A stretch of 64,000 nucleotides of DNA from Hyphomicrobiales bacterium (lineage in GTDB: Bacteria; Pseudomonadota; Alphaproteobacteria; Rhizobiales; Rhizobiaceae): NCBI GenBank assembly GCA_900473805.1, contig UCMS01000014.1, forward strand, positions 186,001-250,000, written 5' to 3'. Below the pieces are notes generated by a model. It ran no database searches. It saw nothing but the letters and a program-made list of their open reading frames with translations, and was not told the DNA's origin. Position numbers and translations under genes: made by a program. Numbering within the stretch: position 1 is the first letter of the stretch; every line of letters begins with the position of its first letter. Of this stretch, positions 28,803 to 37,441 are shown one piece after another.

Positions 28803-29903
28803 TTACTTCAGCATCCAGAGCTTGCGGAAACCTTCGAGATGGGCGTCGCCATAGCCGTCGTTGAAGTTGGCAGGCACGCCGGCTGTCTCGATGTTGTTCT
28901 TGTCAAAGACCAGCAGGGGAACGTTAAGCTTGGCCACCTCAGGCTTGCCGCAGAGCATGCGCATGATGTTGTCGATCGCCGCATAGCCTGCCCAACCGAG
29001 GCTTTCGCCGATATCCATCTCAACCTGCCCCTCGCGCACCATGTCCAGTACGAACGGTGTGCCGTTGAAGCTTGCAATCTTCACCGCACCTTCAGAGCCG
29101 GTGATGCGGAGTGCTGGAACGACGAACTGTGACATGGAGTCGTAGATCGGCAGGATGTAGTTGATCGAGGGATCGGCCAGCAGAGCTGACTGGGTGCCGG
29201 ACTGGATCTTGGTTGCCCATTCGGAGACCGGCACATCAAGATGGGTCTGCTTGCAATTCGGGCAGAGCGCCTTGAGCTGATCCTGGATCGACTGGACGAA
29301 GGGGATCGACGGCAGGACGTCCGAGGAGCCGATGATCAGCACGTTCGGCTTGCCTTCGGTCTGCACATAGGCCCAGGCGGCGAGAAGCTTTCCTGCACCG
29401 GTGAAGTCGACCTTGCCGGAGTAATCGACACTTTCGACCGCCGGCTGTGTCACGTCATAGAAATGCGTCGTGCTGATCTTCAGGCCCGCGCCGCGCGCTT
29501 CGGCGAGCTGCGGTCCCAGCACTTCCGGATTCAGGCCGCCGGCGAGATCGACGACGTCGTATTTCTGGCTGATGGCCTGCGAGATGCCCTGGACCCACTG
29601 GTCAAGCTTTAGCTGGTTGTCCCAGGTCGTGTACGTAAAGCCGACTTCCTCGGCGGCAGACGCCATCGCCTTCTGGAGCTCGACATTGAAAGGGATCGTC
29701 ATCGAAATCGGGATCGACAGGACCTTCTTGTCGGCCATGCAGGCCTTGGCGTCGAAGGGCTCGCCCGGCGGTGCAAAAACCGGCATGGCACGATGTGCCT
29801 CGATAATGGCCTTGGCATCGGCCATCGGATCGGCTGCGGCTGGCATGGAGGCAGCCGCAAGCGCGGATGCGGCAAGAAATGAACTGGCAAGAATGCGGCG
29901 CAT
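28803..29903 (-). CDS. Periplasmic substrate-binding protein of the ribose-type ABC transporter
   Basis: 366 residues with a Sec signal peptide (MRRILASSFLAASALAAA, cleavage near PAAADP). The mature domain has the type I periplasmic-binding fold: VLSIPISMTIPFNVELQKAM, DVVDLAGGLNPEVLGPQL and NYILPIYDSMSQFVVPAL. Two Cys in ALCPNCKQ may form a disulfide. It is the first gene of the leftward operon and has a perfect 12-bp palindrome 77 bp upstream of its ATG. In this class the sugar-contacting residues vary, so the ligand is open. The intergenic stretch 29904-30183 holds this promoter and nothing else recognised. Confidence 0.88.
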   Translation of the reverse strand: MRRILASSFLAASALAAASMPAAADPMADAKAIIEAHRAMPVFAPPGEPFDAKACMADKKVLSIPISMTIPFNVELQKAMASAAEEVGFTYTTWDNQLKLDQWVQGISQAISQKYDVVDLAGGLNPEVLGPQLAEARGAGLKISTTHFYDVTQPAVESVDYSGKVDFTGAGKLLAAWAYVQTEGKPNVLIIGSSDVLPSIPFVQSIQDQLKALCPNCKQTHLDVPVSEWATKIQSGTQSALLADPSINYILPIYDSMSQFVVPALRITGSEGAVKIASFNGTPFVLDMVREGQVEMDIGESLGWAGYAAIDNIMRMLCGKPEVAKLNVPLLVFDKNNIETAGVPANFNDGYGDAHLEGFRKLWMLK

Positions 29904-29979
29904 GATCGACGTTCCCCTGTCTTAGACCCGGGTGTTCCCGGTGTCGTTCGCTGCGGCTTCCCGGAGCCGACGCTAGGTA

Positions 29980-29991
29980 ATGTACGTACAT
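29980..29991. promoter_or_regulatory. Operator-like palindrome before the binding-protein operon (site 1 of 3)
   Basis: ATGTACGTACAT, a perfect 12-bp palindrome. It recurs with one or two changes at 31434 and 32560, all in promoter positions of this locus. Probable binding site of the HutC/GntR regulator at 31597. Confidence 0.7.
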
Positions 29992-30183
29992 AGTCAGATG
30001 GTCGTCAACCGTATTTTGCCTATTTTTTTGCGCTGCACATAAATGCGGCGATTGCTGAAAAGCCTTTCACAGAAGCGCACGAAACGTGATCAGCGCAGGC
30101 ATTCGAGCGGGCGTGATGCTGCGAACGCGCAGCGGCCGCTGCTCGGAAGTCCGAACATTATGTCTGTACAAAGCTGGCCGAGT

Positions 30184-31401
30184 TCAGGTCGTGCGATGGG
30201 CGCGCCAAGCGATCAGCAGGCCTGCAAAGCCGAAGAGCGAGAACGCTAGGAAGCTCGCGCCGTAGTGCTCGGTCAGTGCGTAGACGCTGCCGAAGGTCGA
30301 GGGGCCGACAATGACGCCGATGAAAGTGTAGACGAGCACGCCACCCGTGGTCGAGCCCACCCGCCCCTCGGGCGCGTTGTGGGCGACCTCGGCCAGAAGT
30401 ACGCCATTCCAGCCAATTGTGACAAAGCCCATGGCCACGAACACGGCGACCTGTGCGTAAACGGGAAGATCGGTGAGGAAGAACAACAGGGCGTAGCCTG
30501 CTCCGCCAAGGAAGCCGAGCAAGGCCAGCGTCTTCAGACCGCCGCCTATCTTGTCGGCCACGACACCCCAGAAGATGCGACCGATGGCGCCCGCAAGCTG
30601 CATGGCAGCGGCGACGGAGCCCGCCGACAACAGCGACCATCCCGCATCATGCACCAGGGTGACGACGGCAAAGGCCGAGACGGACAGTTGCATGGCGGAA
30701 TAGGCGAAGCCGAGTGCAGAAAGGGCTCTCAGCTTCGGATTTCTCCAGATCGTCGACTGCTCCTCCACCAAGCCACCGAAAAGAGAGCGTCTCGGGCTGC
30801 GATTGACCGGGTCTGCGGCATGGGTGGTCGCCAGAAGCCCCATCATCAAAATTGGCGCGACCGCGCCGAGCAGCAGCGCGAGATGCCAGTCGAAGAAGCG
30901 GGTGAGGAAGGGGAAGGCAAAGCTTGCGAGGATGCCGCCGAGAGGAACGCCGGATTGTTTCAGCGAGAAGACGATGTTGCGGCGCTTATAGGGGGTGACG
31001 CGGCTCAGCATCTCCGAGGAGGCGGGGTTGTTGAGGCCGTAGCCGATGCCGATGAACAGGGAGGCGACGACGATCAGCGGAATGCTGGCGCTGGCAACGC
31101 CGGCAAAGCCAAGGGCAAAACAGGCAAGCGCTGCCTGCTCGATCCTAATCGGGCCGAAGCGCTGGACGAGCGTTCCGGCCACCGCCGATGAAAACATGCC
31201 GGAGAAGTAGATCAGGCTGATCTGATAGCCGATCCAATAGGCACCGATCCCGAGATCGGCGGCCACAGTCGGCGCAATAGCCGTCAGCGCAAGGACACTC
31301 GCGGTCGCGACAATCTGGATCAGGGTTGCGGCAATCAGCGTCTGCGTCAGCGAGGAGGCGCGTCGCGCGGGCGGCGCCTCCTCGGCGATAAAATCCGACA
31401 T
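30184..31401 (-). CDS. Major facilitator superfamily transporter
   Basis: 405 residues from ATG 31401, with about twelve membrane helices. The conserved loop 2-3 appears as GTLVQRFGPIRIEQ, and the first helix region reads ATLIQIVATASVLALTAIAP. A YGLNNPASSEML segment resembles the CynX/NimT-like and related MFS branches. It could import or export a metabolite of the pathway; direction and substrate cannot be told. It is divergent from the GntR gene, and one of the three palindromes lies 33 bp upstream of its ATG, so it probably belongs to the same regulon. It is separate from the binding-protein operon, which starts 280 bp downstream. Confidence 0.87.
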   Translation of the reverse strand: MSDFIAEEAPPARRASSLTQTLIAATLIQIVATASVLALTAIAPTVAADLGIGAYWIGYQISLIYFSGMFSSAVAGTLVQRFGPIRIEQAALACFALGFAGVASASIPLIVVASLFIGIGYGLNNPASSEMLSRVTPYKRRNIVFSLKQSGVPLGGILASFAFPFLTRFFDWHLALLLGAVAPILMMGLLATTHAADPVNRSPRRSLFGGLVEEQSTIWRNPKLRALSALGFAYSAMQLSVSAFAVVTLVHDAGWSLLSAGSVAAAMQLAGAIGRIFWGVVADKIGGGLKTLALLGFLGGAGYALLFFLTDLPVYAQVAVFVAMGFVTIGWNGVLLAEVAHNAPEGRVGSTTGGVLVYTFIGVIVGPSTFGSVYALTEHYGASFLAFSLFGFAGLLIAWRAHRTT

Positions 31402-31433
31402 GGGTTTGGATATCCCGGAAGAGTTTCTAGAAT

Positions 31434-31445
31434 ATGTACGTACTA
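31434..31445. promoter_or_regulatory. Operator-like palindrome between the MFS and gntR genes (site 2 of 3)
   Basis: ATGTACGTACTA, with the GTACGTAC core intact; its reverse complement TAGTACGTACAT matches site 3 in 11 of 12 bases. It lies 33 bp before the MFS ATG and 150 bp before the regulator start, so it could control both. Confidence 0.65.
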
Positions 31446-31596
31446 ATTGATTTGAGTTGAGACTGCAAGTGAGGGAGCTTGTGCTGGCCTCTGGTCCTGA
31501 AACCATTTGCGTTTTCTTGGGAAAGCGGGTTGAAACACGAACGAGAGGAACTCGGCGTTGTGCCGGGTGGAGTTCGCACACTTGGATCAGAAGCGC

Positions 31597-32340
31597 ATGG
31601 ACTGGAAGCCGGAAGTCGACACGGCGCCGCTCTACCTGCAGGTCGCCCATCATCTGGAGGGCCGGATCAGCGACGGCGAGTTTCCGGTCGGATCGCTCCT
31701 TCCGACGGAAAACGAAATCGCGTCCGCGCTCGGCGTCAGCCGCCAGACAGTTCGCCAGGCGATCGCGACCCTGCGCAACAAGGGGCGCCTTTCGGCCCGA
31801 AAAGGCGTTGGCACGCGGGTCGAGGCTGGCTTCGATCCGGAGAAGAAGCGCTTCATCGCGCATTCCCGATCGGAGCTCTTCGAAATTGCGGCGGAAACCG
31901 AATTCGTGATCGATACGAAAGAGGAGATCTCGGCCCAGGGTAAGCTTGCGGTCGAGCTCGGCTGCCGGCCGGGCCGAAAGTTCTTCCATATGGCGGGTAT
32001 CCGTTACCCCGGCAACAGAAGCCGTCCGTTCTCCTGGAACGAGGTTTATGTCGATTCGAAGCTCGCGGCGGCGGTAAAAGACATCACGGTCGCCCGTAGC
32101 GCGATCTTCCATTACATCGAGCAGTTCACCGGCGAGAAGATCCAGGAGATCCAGCAGGATATCCGGCCCATGGTTCTCGATGCGGAAATTGCGGCCAAGC
32201 TCGATGTCAAGGCGGGCGATCTGGCGCTTGTTGTCACGCGCCGCTATTTCGGCTCCGGCCGCAGGCTGCTCGAATATGCCTTCCAGGTGCTGCCGGCCGA
32301 GCGGTTCACCTTTACGACCACACTCCGCGCCGAAGGCTGA
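31597..32340 (+). CDS. GntR-family transcriptional regulator, HutC subfamily (UTRA domain)
   Basis: 247 residues from ATG 31597. The N-terminal winged helix-turn-helix is typical (APLYLQVAHHLEGRISDGEF, LLPTENEIASALGVSRQTVRQAIATL, GRLSARKGVGTRV). The C-terminal UTRA ligand domain includes RYPGNRSRPFSWNEVYVD and a final LEYAFQVLPAERFTF. HutC-type regulators usually repress catabolic and uptake genes and release DNA on binding the pathway compound. It sits between the leftward MFS/ABC genes and the rightward catabolic genes, where three copies of a palindrome occur. The region 32341-32607 after it carries the rutA-like promoter and site 3. Confidence 0.92.
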   Translation: MDWKPEVDTAPLYLQVAHHLEGRISDGEFPVGSLLPTENEIASALGVSRQTVRQAIATLRNKGRLSARKGVGTRVEAGFDPEKKRFIAHSRSELFEIAAETEFVIDTKEEISAQGKLAVELGCRPGRKFFHMAGIRYPGNRSRPFSWNEVYVDSKLAAAVKDITVARSAIFHYIEQFTGEKIQEIQQDIRPMVLDAEIAAKLDVKAGDLALVVTRRYFGSGRRLLEYAFQVLPAERFTFTTTLRAEG

Positions 32341-32559
32341 CGCGCGCCGACCCTCATGCGTCCATCGCGGTTCTGACTGAGTCTGAGAACTTCAGGGGCC
32401 TCTGCGTCTCACTCCGAATCTCCTCCCGTTGCACAGAGATCGACCGTTTGAACGGTTGATCGGCAATCACGGCTGCGCGCATTTCCGGCGAATGGTGAGA
32501 AAATAGGCAAGCCTAAACTTATGGCATTTTTGGCTGGACAGGCTTTCGAAATTTTGCAT

Positions 32560-32571
32560 TAGTTCGTACAT
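32560..32571. promoter_or_regulatory. Operator-like palindrome before the rutA-like gene (site 3 of 3)
   Basis: TAGTTCGTACAT matches the reverse complement of site 2 in 11 of 12 positions. It is 37 bp upstream of the rutA-like ATG, where it would overlap the promoter. Confidence 0.6.
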
Positions 32572-32607
32572 ACTGCTTGCCTGTAGGTCACAAAAAAGGG
32601 GAACCAC

Positions 32608-33690
32608 ATGGATATCGGTGTCTTCATTCCAATCGGAAACAATGGCTGGCTGATCTCAACGACGTCGCCGCAATACATGCCGAGCTTCGAGCTCAACAAG
32701 CAGATCGTGCAGAAGGCAGAGAAGTACGGTCTCGACTTCGCCCTCTCGATGATCAAGCTGCGTGGCTTCGGCGGCAAGGCGGAGTTCTGGGACTACAATC
32801 TTGAGAGCTTTACGCTGATGGCGAGCCTTGCGGCCGTCACCGAACGCATCAAGCTCTTCGCATCGACCGCAGTTCTGACGCTTCCGCCGGCGATCGTGGC
32901 ACGCATGGCAACGACCATCGACAACGTGGCGCCGGGGCGTTTCGGCGTGAACATCGTGTCCGGTTGGCAGATGGCCGAGTATGACCAGATGGGCATCTGG
33001 CCGGGCAACGATTACTTCGGCTATCGCTACGACTACTCGACTGAGTACGTCCACATCATGAAGGAGCTCTGGGCGAACGGCAGCTGCAGCTTCGAAGGCA
33101 AGCACTTCACCATGAAGGATTGCATGATGAAGCCGATGCCGAAGAACAAGATCGAGATCGTCGCAGCCGGCCAGAGCCCGCGCGGCATGGAGTTCGCCGC
33201 AGAATACGCCGACTACAATTTCGTCATGGCCTCCGGCATCAATACGCCGACCGCCTATGCGCCGAACAATCAGAAACTGCTCGATGCCGCTGCCAAGACG
33301 GGCCGCGACGTTGGTGCCTATGTTCTGTTCATGGTCATTGCCGACGAGACGGACGAGTTGGCGGAGTCCAAGTGGCAGAAGTATCGCGAGGGTGCCGATG
33401 TCGATGCGCTGGCCTGGATGGCTGACCAGGGCAGCAAGGACGCAACGGCGGATGCGAATTCGACCGCAAAGCACATCAACCTTCCGGAAGGTGCCGTGAA
33501 CTTCAACATGGGAACCCTGGTTGGCTCCTATGCGAAAGTTGCCCGCATGCTCGACGAAGCCGGCAGCGTGCCGGGTACGAAGGGTATCATGCTCACCTTC
33601 GACGACTTCCTCGTCGGTCTCGATCAGTTCGGCGAGCGCATCCAGCCGCTGATGGCGAGCCGCACGGCGACCTCCATCGCGGCTGAATGA
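32608..33690 (+). CDS. RutA-like flavin-dependent oxygenase (LLM class)
   Basis: 360 residues, close to E. coli RutA in length. An AAAAGGGGAACC ribosome site precedes the ATG. The active-site block [19 protein letters not shown] is of RutA type, with Asn115, Trp120 and Glu124 in the positions expected for RutA, and [10 protein letters not shown] carries Thr87 in the flavin-oxygen pocket. RutA opens the uracil ring by a flavin peroxide that cleaves an amide bond. The rest of the rut operon (rutC, D, E, G) is absent; instead amidases, a lyase and an isochorismatase-family hydrolase follow. The substrate is therefore probably a different ring or amide. FMNH2 would come from the reductase at 24034. 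Confidence 0.85.
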   Translation: MDIGVFIPIGNNGWLISTTSPQYMPSFELNKQIVQKAEKYGLDFALSMIKLRGFGGKAEFWDYNLESFTLMASLAAVTERIKLFASTAVLTLPPAIVARMATTIDNVAPGRFGVNIVSGWQMAEYDQMGIWPGNDYFGYRYDYSTEYVHIMKELWANGSCSFEGKHFTMKDCMMKPMPKNKIEIVAAGQSPRGMEFAAEYADYNFVMASGINTPTAYAPNNQKLLDAAAKTGRDVGAYVLFMVIADETDELAESKWQKYREGADVDALAWMADQGSKDATADANSTAKHINLPEGAVNFNMGTLVGSYAKVARMLDEAGSVPGTKGIMLTFDDFLVGLDQFGERIQPLMASRTATSIAAE

Positions 33691-33691
33691 C

Positions 33692-35251
33692 GTGACGCGT
33701 GTAGCCGCCGCGATCAATGACGATCCCCGCCAAGGTGCGGGGATCGAGCTTGACCCGACAAGGCTTGTTGATCCCGGGCACGTCGACAGGCTTTATCAAT
33801 CCATACATCAAGCTGCATCCGAACCGGCACACTTCCGCCTCGCTATTGAACCTCGGCCAGTTGCGGGGGCGCTGCGGGAGGCCGGCGTTGCCAATCTGCT
33901 TGGTGCCTTTGCGGCGCAATCAATACGGCCGAGTGATGTGCTTTCGGAACTCACGGCCTCCATCGCGCACTCGCCGACCGGTCGAGAGGCGATCCTTCGC
34001 TTCGTTCCCGATGCCGACGCTCTCGCCCAGGAAAGCGATCGTCGTTACACGGAGGGGACGGCGCGGCCCCTTGAAGGCATTCCCTTCGGCGTGAAGGACA
34101 TCATCGATGTCTCCGGCACAATCGTCACTTCCGGCTCTTATTTCACCGGCGACCGGGTGGCCCCGTCGGACGCCTCCGTGGTTGCCCGCTTGCGGGCAGC
34201 CGGAGCCATTCCCTTTGCCATGACGGCAACCTCAGAGTTCGCAACCGGGTCGCCACATAATCCGCGGTTCAACACCGTCAGGAATCCCTATGATCGGACA
34301 CGATGGACGGGTGGGTCCTCAACGGGATCGGGTGCGGCCCTCGCAGCGCGCCTCATGCCCCTTGCGCTTGGAACCGATACCGGCGGTTCGATCCGCGTGC
34401 CGTCCTGTTGGTGCGGTACGACCGGTCTGAAACCGAGCCGCGAGTTCGTGTCGCGGCAAGGGGTGGCGCCGCTCTCCTGGACGCTCGATCATATCGGTCC
34501 GATGGCGCGTTCTGCCGAAGACCTGCTCTATGTGCTGCCTCACATGGCGGAGACTTCGGGGCCGGCAATCGCGCAGCAGGTGGCGGATGTTCTGGGCGAG
34601 ACCTCGGTCAAGGGTCTTTCGATCGGCATCCCCTCCAACTGGTTCACCGAGTTCGTGGACGAGCGCGTGCTTGCAAACTGGCATCGCGCCCTGCAACAGT
34701 TTGAGGCGCTCGGCTGCCGGCTCGTGGAATTGCCCCGCATCGAGGTCGAACGTTTCCATGCCGCTGGCTGGGTCATCCTGCAGAGCGAGCTTGCCAGCCT
34801 GCATGCCGAGCGGCTCGATCGGGCCGAACTCTTCGATCCCGGGCTGCTGCACCGACTGAAGAACGGACTGGGCTATTCGGCAAGGGACTATGGGAATGCC
34901 CTGCAACAGCGGGGCGAAGCGCTCGAGCAATTCCTTAGCGTTATGGAAAAGGTCGACGTGCTGGTGACGCCGGGTCTTGGCGGCGAGGCAGGCCAGCTCG
35001 ACACGCTGACCGTCGACGTCGACCGTGAAAGCCACCCATTCCAGTCGATCATTTCGCGCAACACCATGATCTTCGATGTCACGGGCCTACCGGCGCTGAT
35101 GCTGCCCTCGGGTCAAGGACGAACAGGTCTGCCGACAGGGATCCAGATCGTCGGGCGTCCGGGAGACGACGTTCTGTGCCTGAGGCTTGGGCGTGCTTTC
35201 CAGGCTGTGACCGATTTTCACCGGATGAGGCCCGTCGGAGAGGAGATCTGA
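33692..35251 (+). CDS. Amidase-signature-family amidohydrolase, first of a tandem pair
   Basis: 519 residues if started at the GTG one base after the rutA-like stop. The catalytic Lys is in GIPFGVKDIIDVSG, the cis-Ser in WTGGSSTGSGAALAA, and the nucleophile in GTDTGGSIRVPSCWCG. The stretch LEGIPFGVKDIIDVSGTIVTSGS and the Trp-Cys-Gly variation resemble allophanate hydrolase-like amidases. The first 70 residues have no clear family match, and no good ribosome site precedes the GTG, so the true start may lie further in or translation may be coupled. It releases ammonia from an unknown amide in the pathway begun by the RutA-like enzyme. Confidence 0.85.
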   Translation: MTRVAAAINDDPRQGAGIELDPTRLVDPGHVDRLYQSIHQAASEPAHFRLAIEPRPVAGALREAGVANLLGAFAAQSIRPSDVLSELTASIAHSPTGREAILRFVPDADALAQESDRRYTEGTARPLEGIPFGVKDIIDVSGTIVTSGSYFTGDRVAPSDASVVARLRAAGAIPFAMTATSEFATGSPHNPRFNTVRNPYDRTRWTGGSSTGSGAALAARLMPLALGTDTGGSIRVPSCWCGTTGLKPSREFVSRQGVAPLSWTLDHIGPMARSAEDLLYVLPHMAETSGPAIAQQVADVLGETSVKGLSIGIPSNWFTEFVDERVLANWHRALQQFEALGCRLVELPRIEVERFHAAGWVILQSELASLHAERLDRAELFDPGLLHRLKNGLGYSARDYGNALQQRGEALEQFLSVMEKVDVLVTPGLGGEAGQLDTLTVDVDRESHPFQSIISRNTMIFDVTGLPALMLPSGQGRTGLPTGIQIVGRPGDDVLCLRLGRAFQAVTDFHRMRPVGEEI

Positions 35252-35253
35252 GC

Positions 35254-36555
35254 ATGGATGGTTTTCGGGAACGCGATGTCACCCAGCTTTCGGCGACGGC
35301 CGCAGTCGCCCAAATCGCGGAGGGACGGCTTACCTCACGCGCACTGGTCGATGCCTTGCTCGCGCGGATCTCGCTGCGCGATCCGGATGTGCGGGCGTGG
35401 CTTGCGCTGAGCGAGACGGCCCGCGAGCTGGCGGAGGAATGCGATGCCGTTCCCGCGGCACGGCGCGGCAGGCTTCACGGCCTGCCGATCGGGGTGAAGG
35501 ACGTGTTCGATACCTTCGATTTGCCGACGACGCACAACTCTCCCCTTTATGAAGGTTTTCGGCCCGCGGCCGACGCGGCCGTGGTCGATCTTTTGCGCAG
35601 CGAAGGCGCCATCATCCTCGGCAAGACCGATACCACCGAATTCGCGGCTGCCGGCCGCAATGCGGCAACCGCCAACCCGCATGATCTGTCGCGGACGCCG
35701 GGCGGCTCGTCTGCCGGATCTGCAGCAGCCGTTGCCGATTTCCATGTCCCCCTGGCACTTGCGACCCAGACCGGAGGCTCAACCATCCGACCGGCCTCGT
35801 TTTGCGGCGTGGTCGGCTTCAAGCCAAGCTTCGGGCGAGTCAGCCGAGAAGGGGTAAGGATCTATGCCCAGAGCTTCGACACCGTCGGTTGGTACGGACG
35901 ATCCGTGGATGACGTGGCCCTGCTTGCCTCAGTTCTAGGTCTGGACGAGGAATTCCCAGCGGCAGGCTTCTCCAGAAACCCCCGCATCGCCCTCACGTTA
36001 GGACCGTACAAAGACCGCTTGTCGCCGGAAAGCCTGATGGCGCTGACGGTCGCAAGGGAGCGGCTGGAAGGCGCCGGGCACCGCGTGCAGGTGCTCGACC
36101 TCCCACCCGAGTTCGAGCCCCTCGACCGTCACCACCGTGTGATCCTGCATCGGGAAGGGCAGGCCTCGTTCCGAAATCTGGCGCGACGGCATTCATCTAG
36201 CCTTCATGACGATTTCCATCACAGAGTGGAAAACCGTGATGGCTCCAGCCTTGCTGATCTCGCCCGCGCCTATGATGCCATGGGCTCGGCGCGCATCGCG
36301 TTCGATGCGTTTATGGGTGATTTCGACATCCTGATTGCGCCGAGTGCTCCCGGCTTCGCGCCAATCGGACGCGGGCCAGGTGATCCGGTGTTCAATGCCT
36401 CCTGGACACTTCTTGGCGTACCCTGTCTCAATATTCCCATTCCGCTCGGGTCTTCAGCCTTGCCGATTGGCGTGACGCTGACTGCCCGGCGATTTGCGGA
36501 CAAACATCTGCTCGATGTGGCCCGGCACCTCGAGCCCGTTCTCAATCCGACATGA
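35254..36555 (+). CDS. Amidase-signature-family amidohydrolase, second of a tandem pair
   Basis: 433 residues from ATG 35254, two bases after the stop of the preceding amidase, with GGAGAGGAG in front. Triad positions are Lys in GLPIGVKDVFDTF, the cis-Ser in GGSSAGSAAAV, and the nucleophile in ATQTGGSTIRPASFCG. It is clearly different from the first amidase in length and loop sequence, so it is not a recent duplicate. Two or three amide bonds or amide intermediates may need separate enzymes. Substrate unknown. Confidence 0.87.
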   Translation: MDGFRERDVTQLSATAAVAQIAEGRLTSRALVDALLARISLRDPDVRAWLALSETARELAEECDAVPAARRGRLHGLPIGVKDVFDTFDLPTTHNSPLYEGFRPAADAAVVDLLRSEGAIILGKTDTTEFAAAGRNAATANPHDLSRTPGGSSAGSAAAVADFHVPLALATQTGGSTIRPASFCGVVGFKPSFGRVSREGVRIYAQSFDTVGWYGRSVDDVALLASVLGLDEEFPAAGFSRNPRIALTLGPYKDRLSPESLMALTVARERLEGAGHRVQVLDLPPEFEPLDRHHRVILHREGQASFRNLARRHSSSLHDDFHHRVENRDGSSLADLARAYDAMGSARIAFDAFMGDFDILIAPSAPGFAPIGRGPGDPVFNASWTLLGVPCLNIPIPLGSSALPIGVTLTARRFADKHLLDVARHLEPVLNPT

Positions 36556-36571
36556 AAGCAGCACAGACAAC

Positions 36572-37438
36572 ATGCCCGATCCTGCATTGAAAAAGGCCCT
36601 TGCCGATGGCGACTTCGTCCTCGCTCCGGGCATATACGACATGATCTCGGCGCTGATTGCCGATCGGATGGGTTTCAAAGCCCTCTATGTCACCGGTTAC
36701 GGGACCGTCGCCTCGACGCTCGGCATTCCCGATGCCGGTATCGCCACCTATCGAGACATGGTCGAGCGCATTGCGCAGATGGTGAAACTCACGAATACGC
36801 CCGTCATTGCAGATGCAGATACCGGCTATGGCGGGCTCCTCAATGTGCGCCACACGGTGCGCGGTTACGAGGACGCCGGGGTTTCGGCGATCCAACTGGA
36901 AGATCAGGAATTTCCGAAGAAATGCGGCCACACTCCCAACCGGCGCGTCGTGCCCTTGGCGGATATGGTCAAGAAGATCAAGGTTGCTGTCGACAGCCGG
37001 CGCAGCGACGACATGCTGATCATTGCCCGCACGGATGCCCGTACCAGCCTCGGCCTCGAGGAGGCGATCCGTCGTGCAAAAGCTTATGCCGCGGCTGGTG
37101 CGGACGTGCTCTTCGTCGAGTCGCCCGAAAGCACCGATGAGGTGAGGGCGATCGCCGACGCCATCGATCGGCCACTGCTTGCCAACATGGTCAATGGTGG
37201 GCGTACACCGCTCCTGCCGGCGTCCGATCTCAAGGCGCTGGGCTACCGGATCGCGATCTACCCGGCGCTCGGCTTCCTCGCCCATGGCCATGCGGTACGC
37301 CATGCCTATCAGGACCTGCTCGACCACGGGATCACCAGCGACGCAGTGCCGCTCTACCCCTTCAAAGACTTCAACAGCCTGCTTGGCTTCGAAGATGTCT
37401 GGGCCTTCGAAAAACGATTTGCCGAAACCGAGGACTGA
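36572..37438 (+). CDS. Isocitrate lyase/PEP mutase superfamily lyase (2-methylisocitrate or dimethylmalate lyase-like)
   Basis: 288 residues from ATG 36572. The superfamily TIM-barrel motifs are present: APGIYDMISALIAD, the metal-binding DADTGYGG (Asp81 and Asp83), QLEDQEFPKKCGH with the catalytic Cys at residue 118, and ARTDAR. The KKCGH loop marks the true C-C lyases (isocitrate, methylisocitrate, 2,3-dimethylmalate lyase) rather than phosphonate mutases. It would split a branched 2-hydroxy or 2-oxo diacid at the end of the pathway. The exact acid is unknown. It lies 16 bp behind the amidase and 3 bp before the next gene. Confidence 0.85.
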   Translation: MPDPALKKALADGDFVLAPGIYDMISALIADRMGFKALYVTGYGTVASTLGIPDAGIATYRDMVERIAQMVKLTNTPVIADADTGYGGLLNVRHTVRGYEDAGVSAIQLEDQEFPKKCGHTPNRRVVPLADMVKKIKVAVDSRRSDDMLIIARTDARTSLGLEEAIRRAKAYAAAGADVLFVESPESTDEVRAIADAIDRPLLANMVNGGRTPLLPASDLKALGYRIAIYPALGFLAHGHAVRHAYQDLLDHGITSDAVPLYPFKDFNSLLGFEDVWAFEKRFAETED

Positions 37439-37441
37439 CGC

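Noticed and set aside
30160..30171. ATGTCTGTACAA, a possible fourth copy of the GntR palindrome
   Set aside because: Three mismatches to the 12-mer, and it lies near the end of the MFS gene, not before a start codon on the fitting side.
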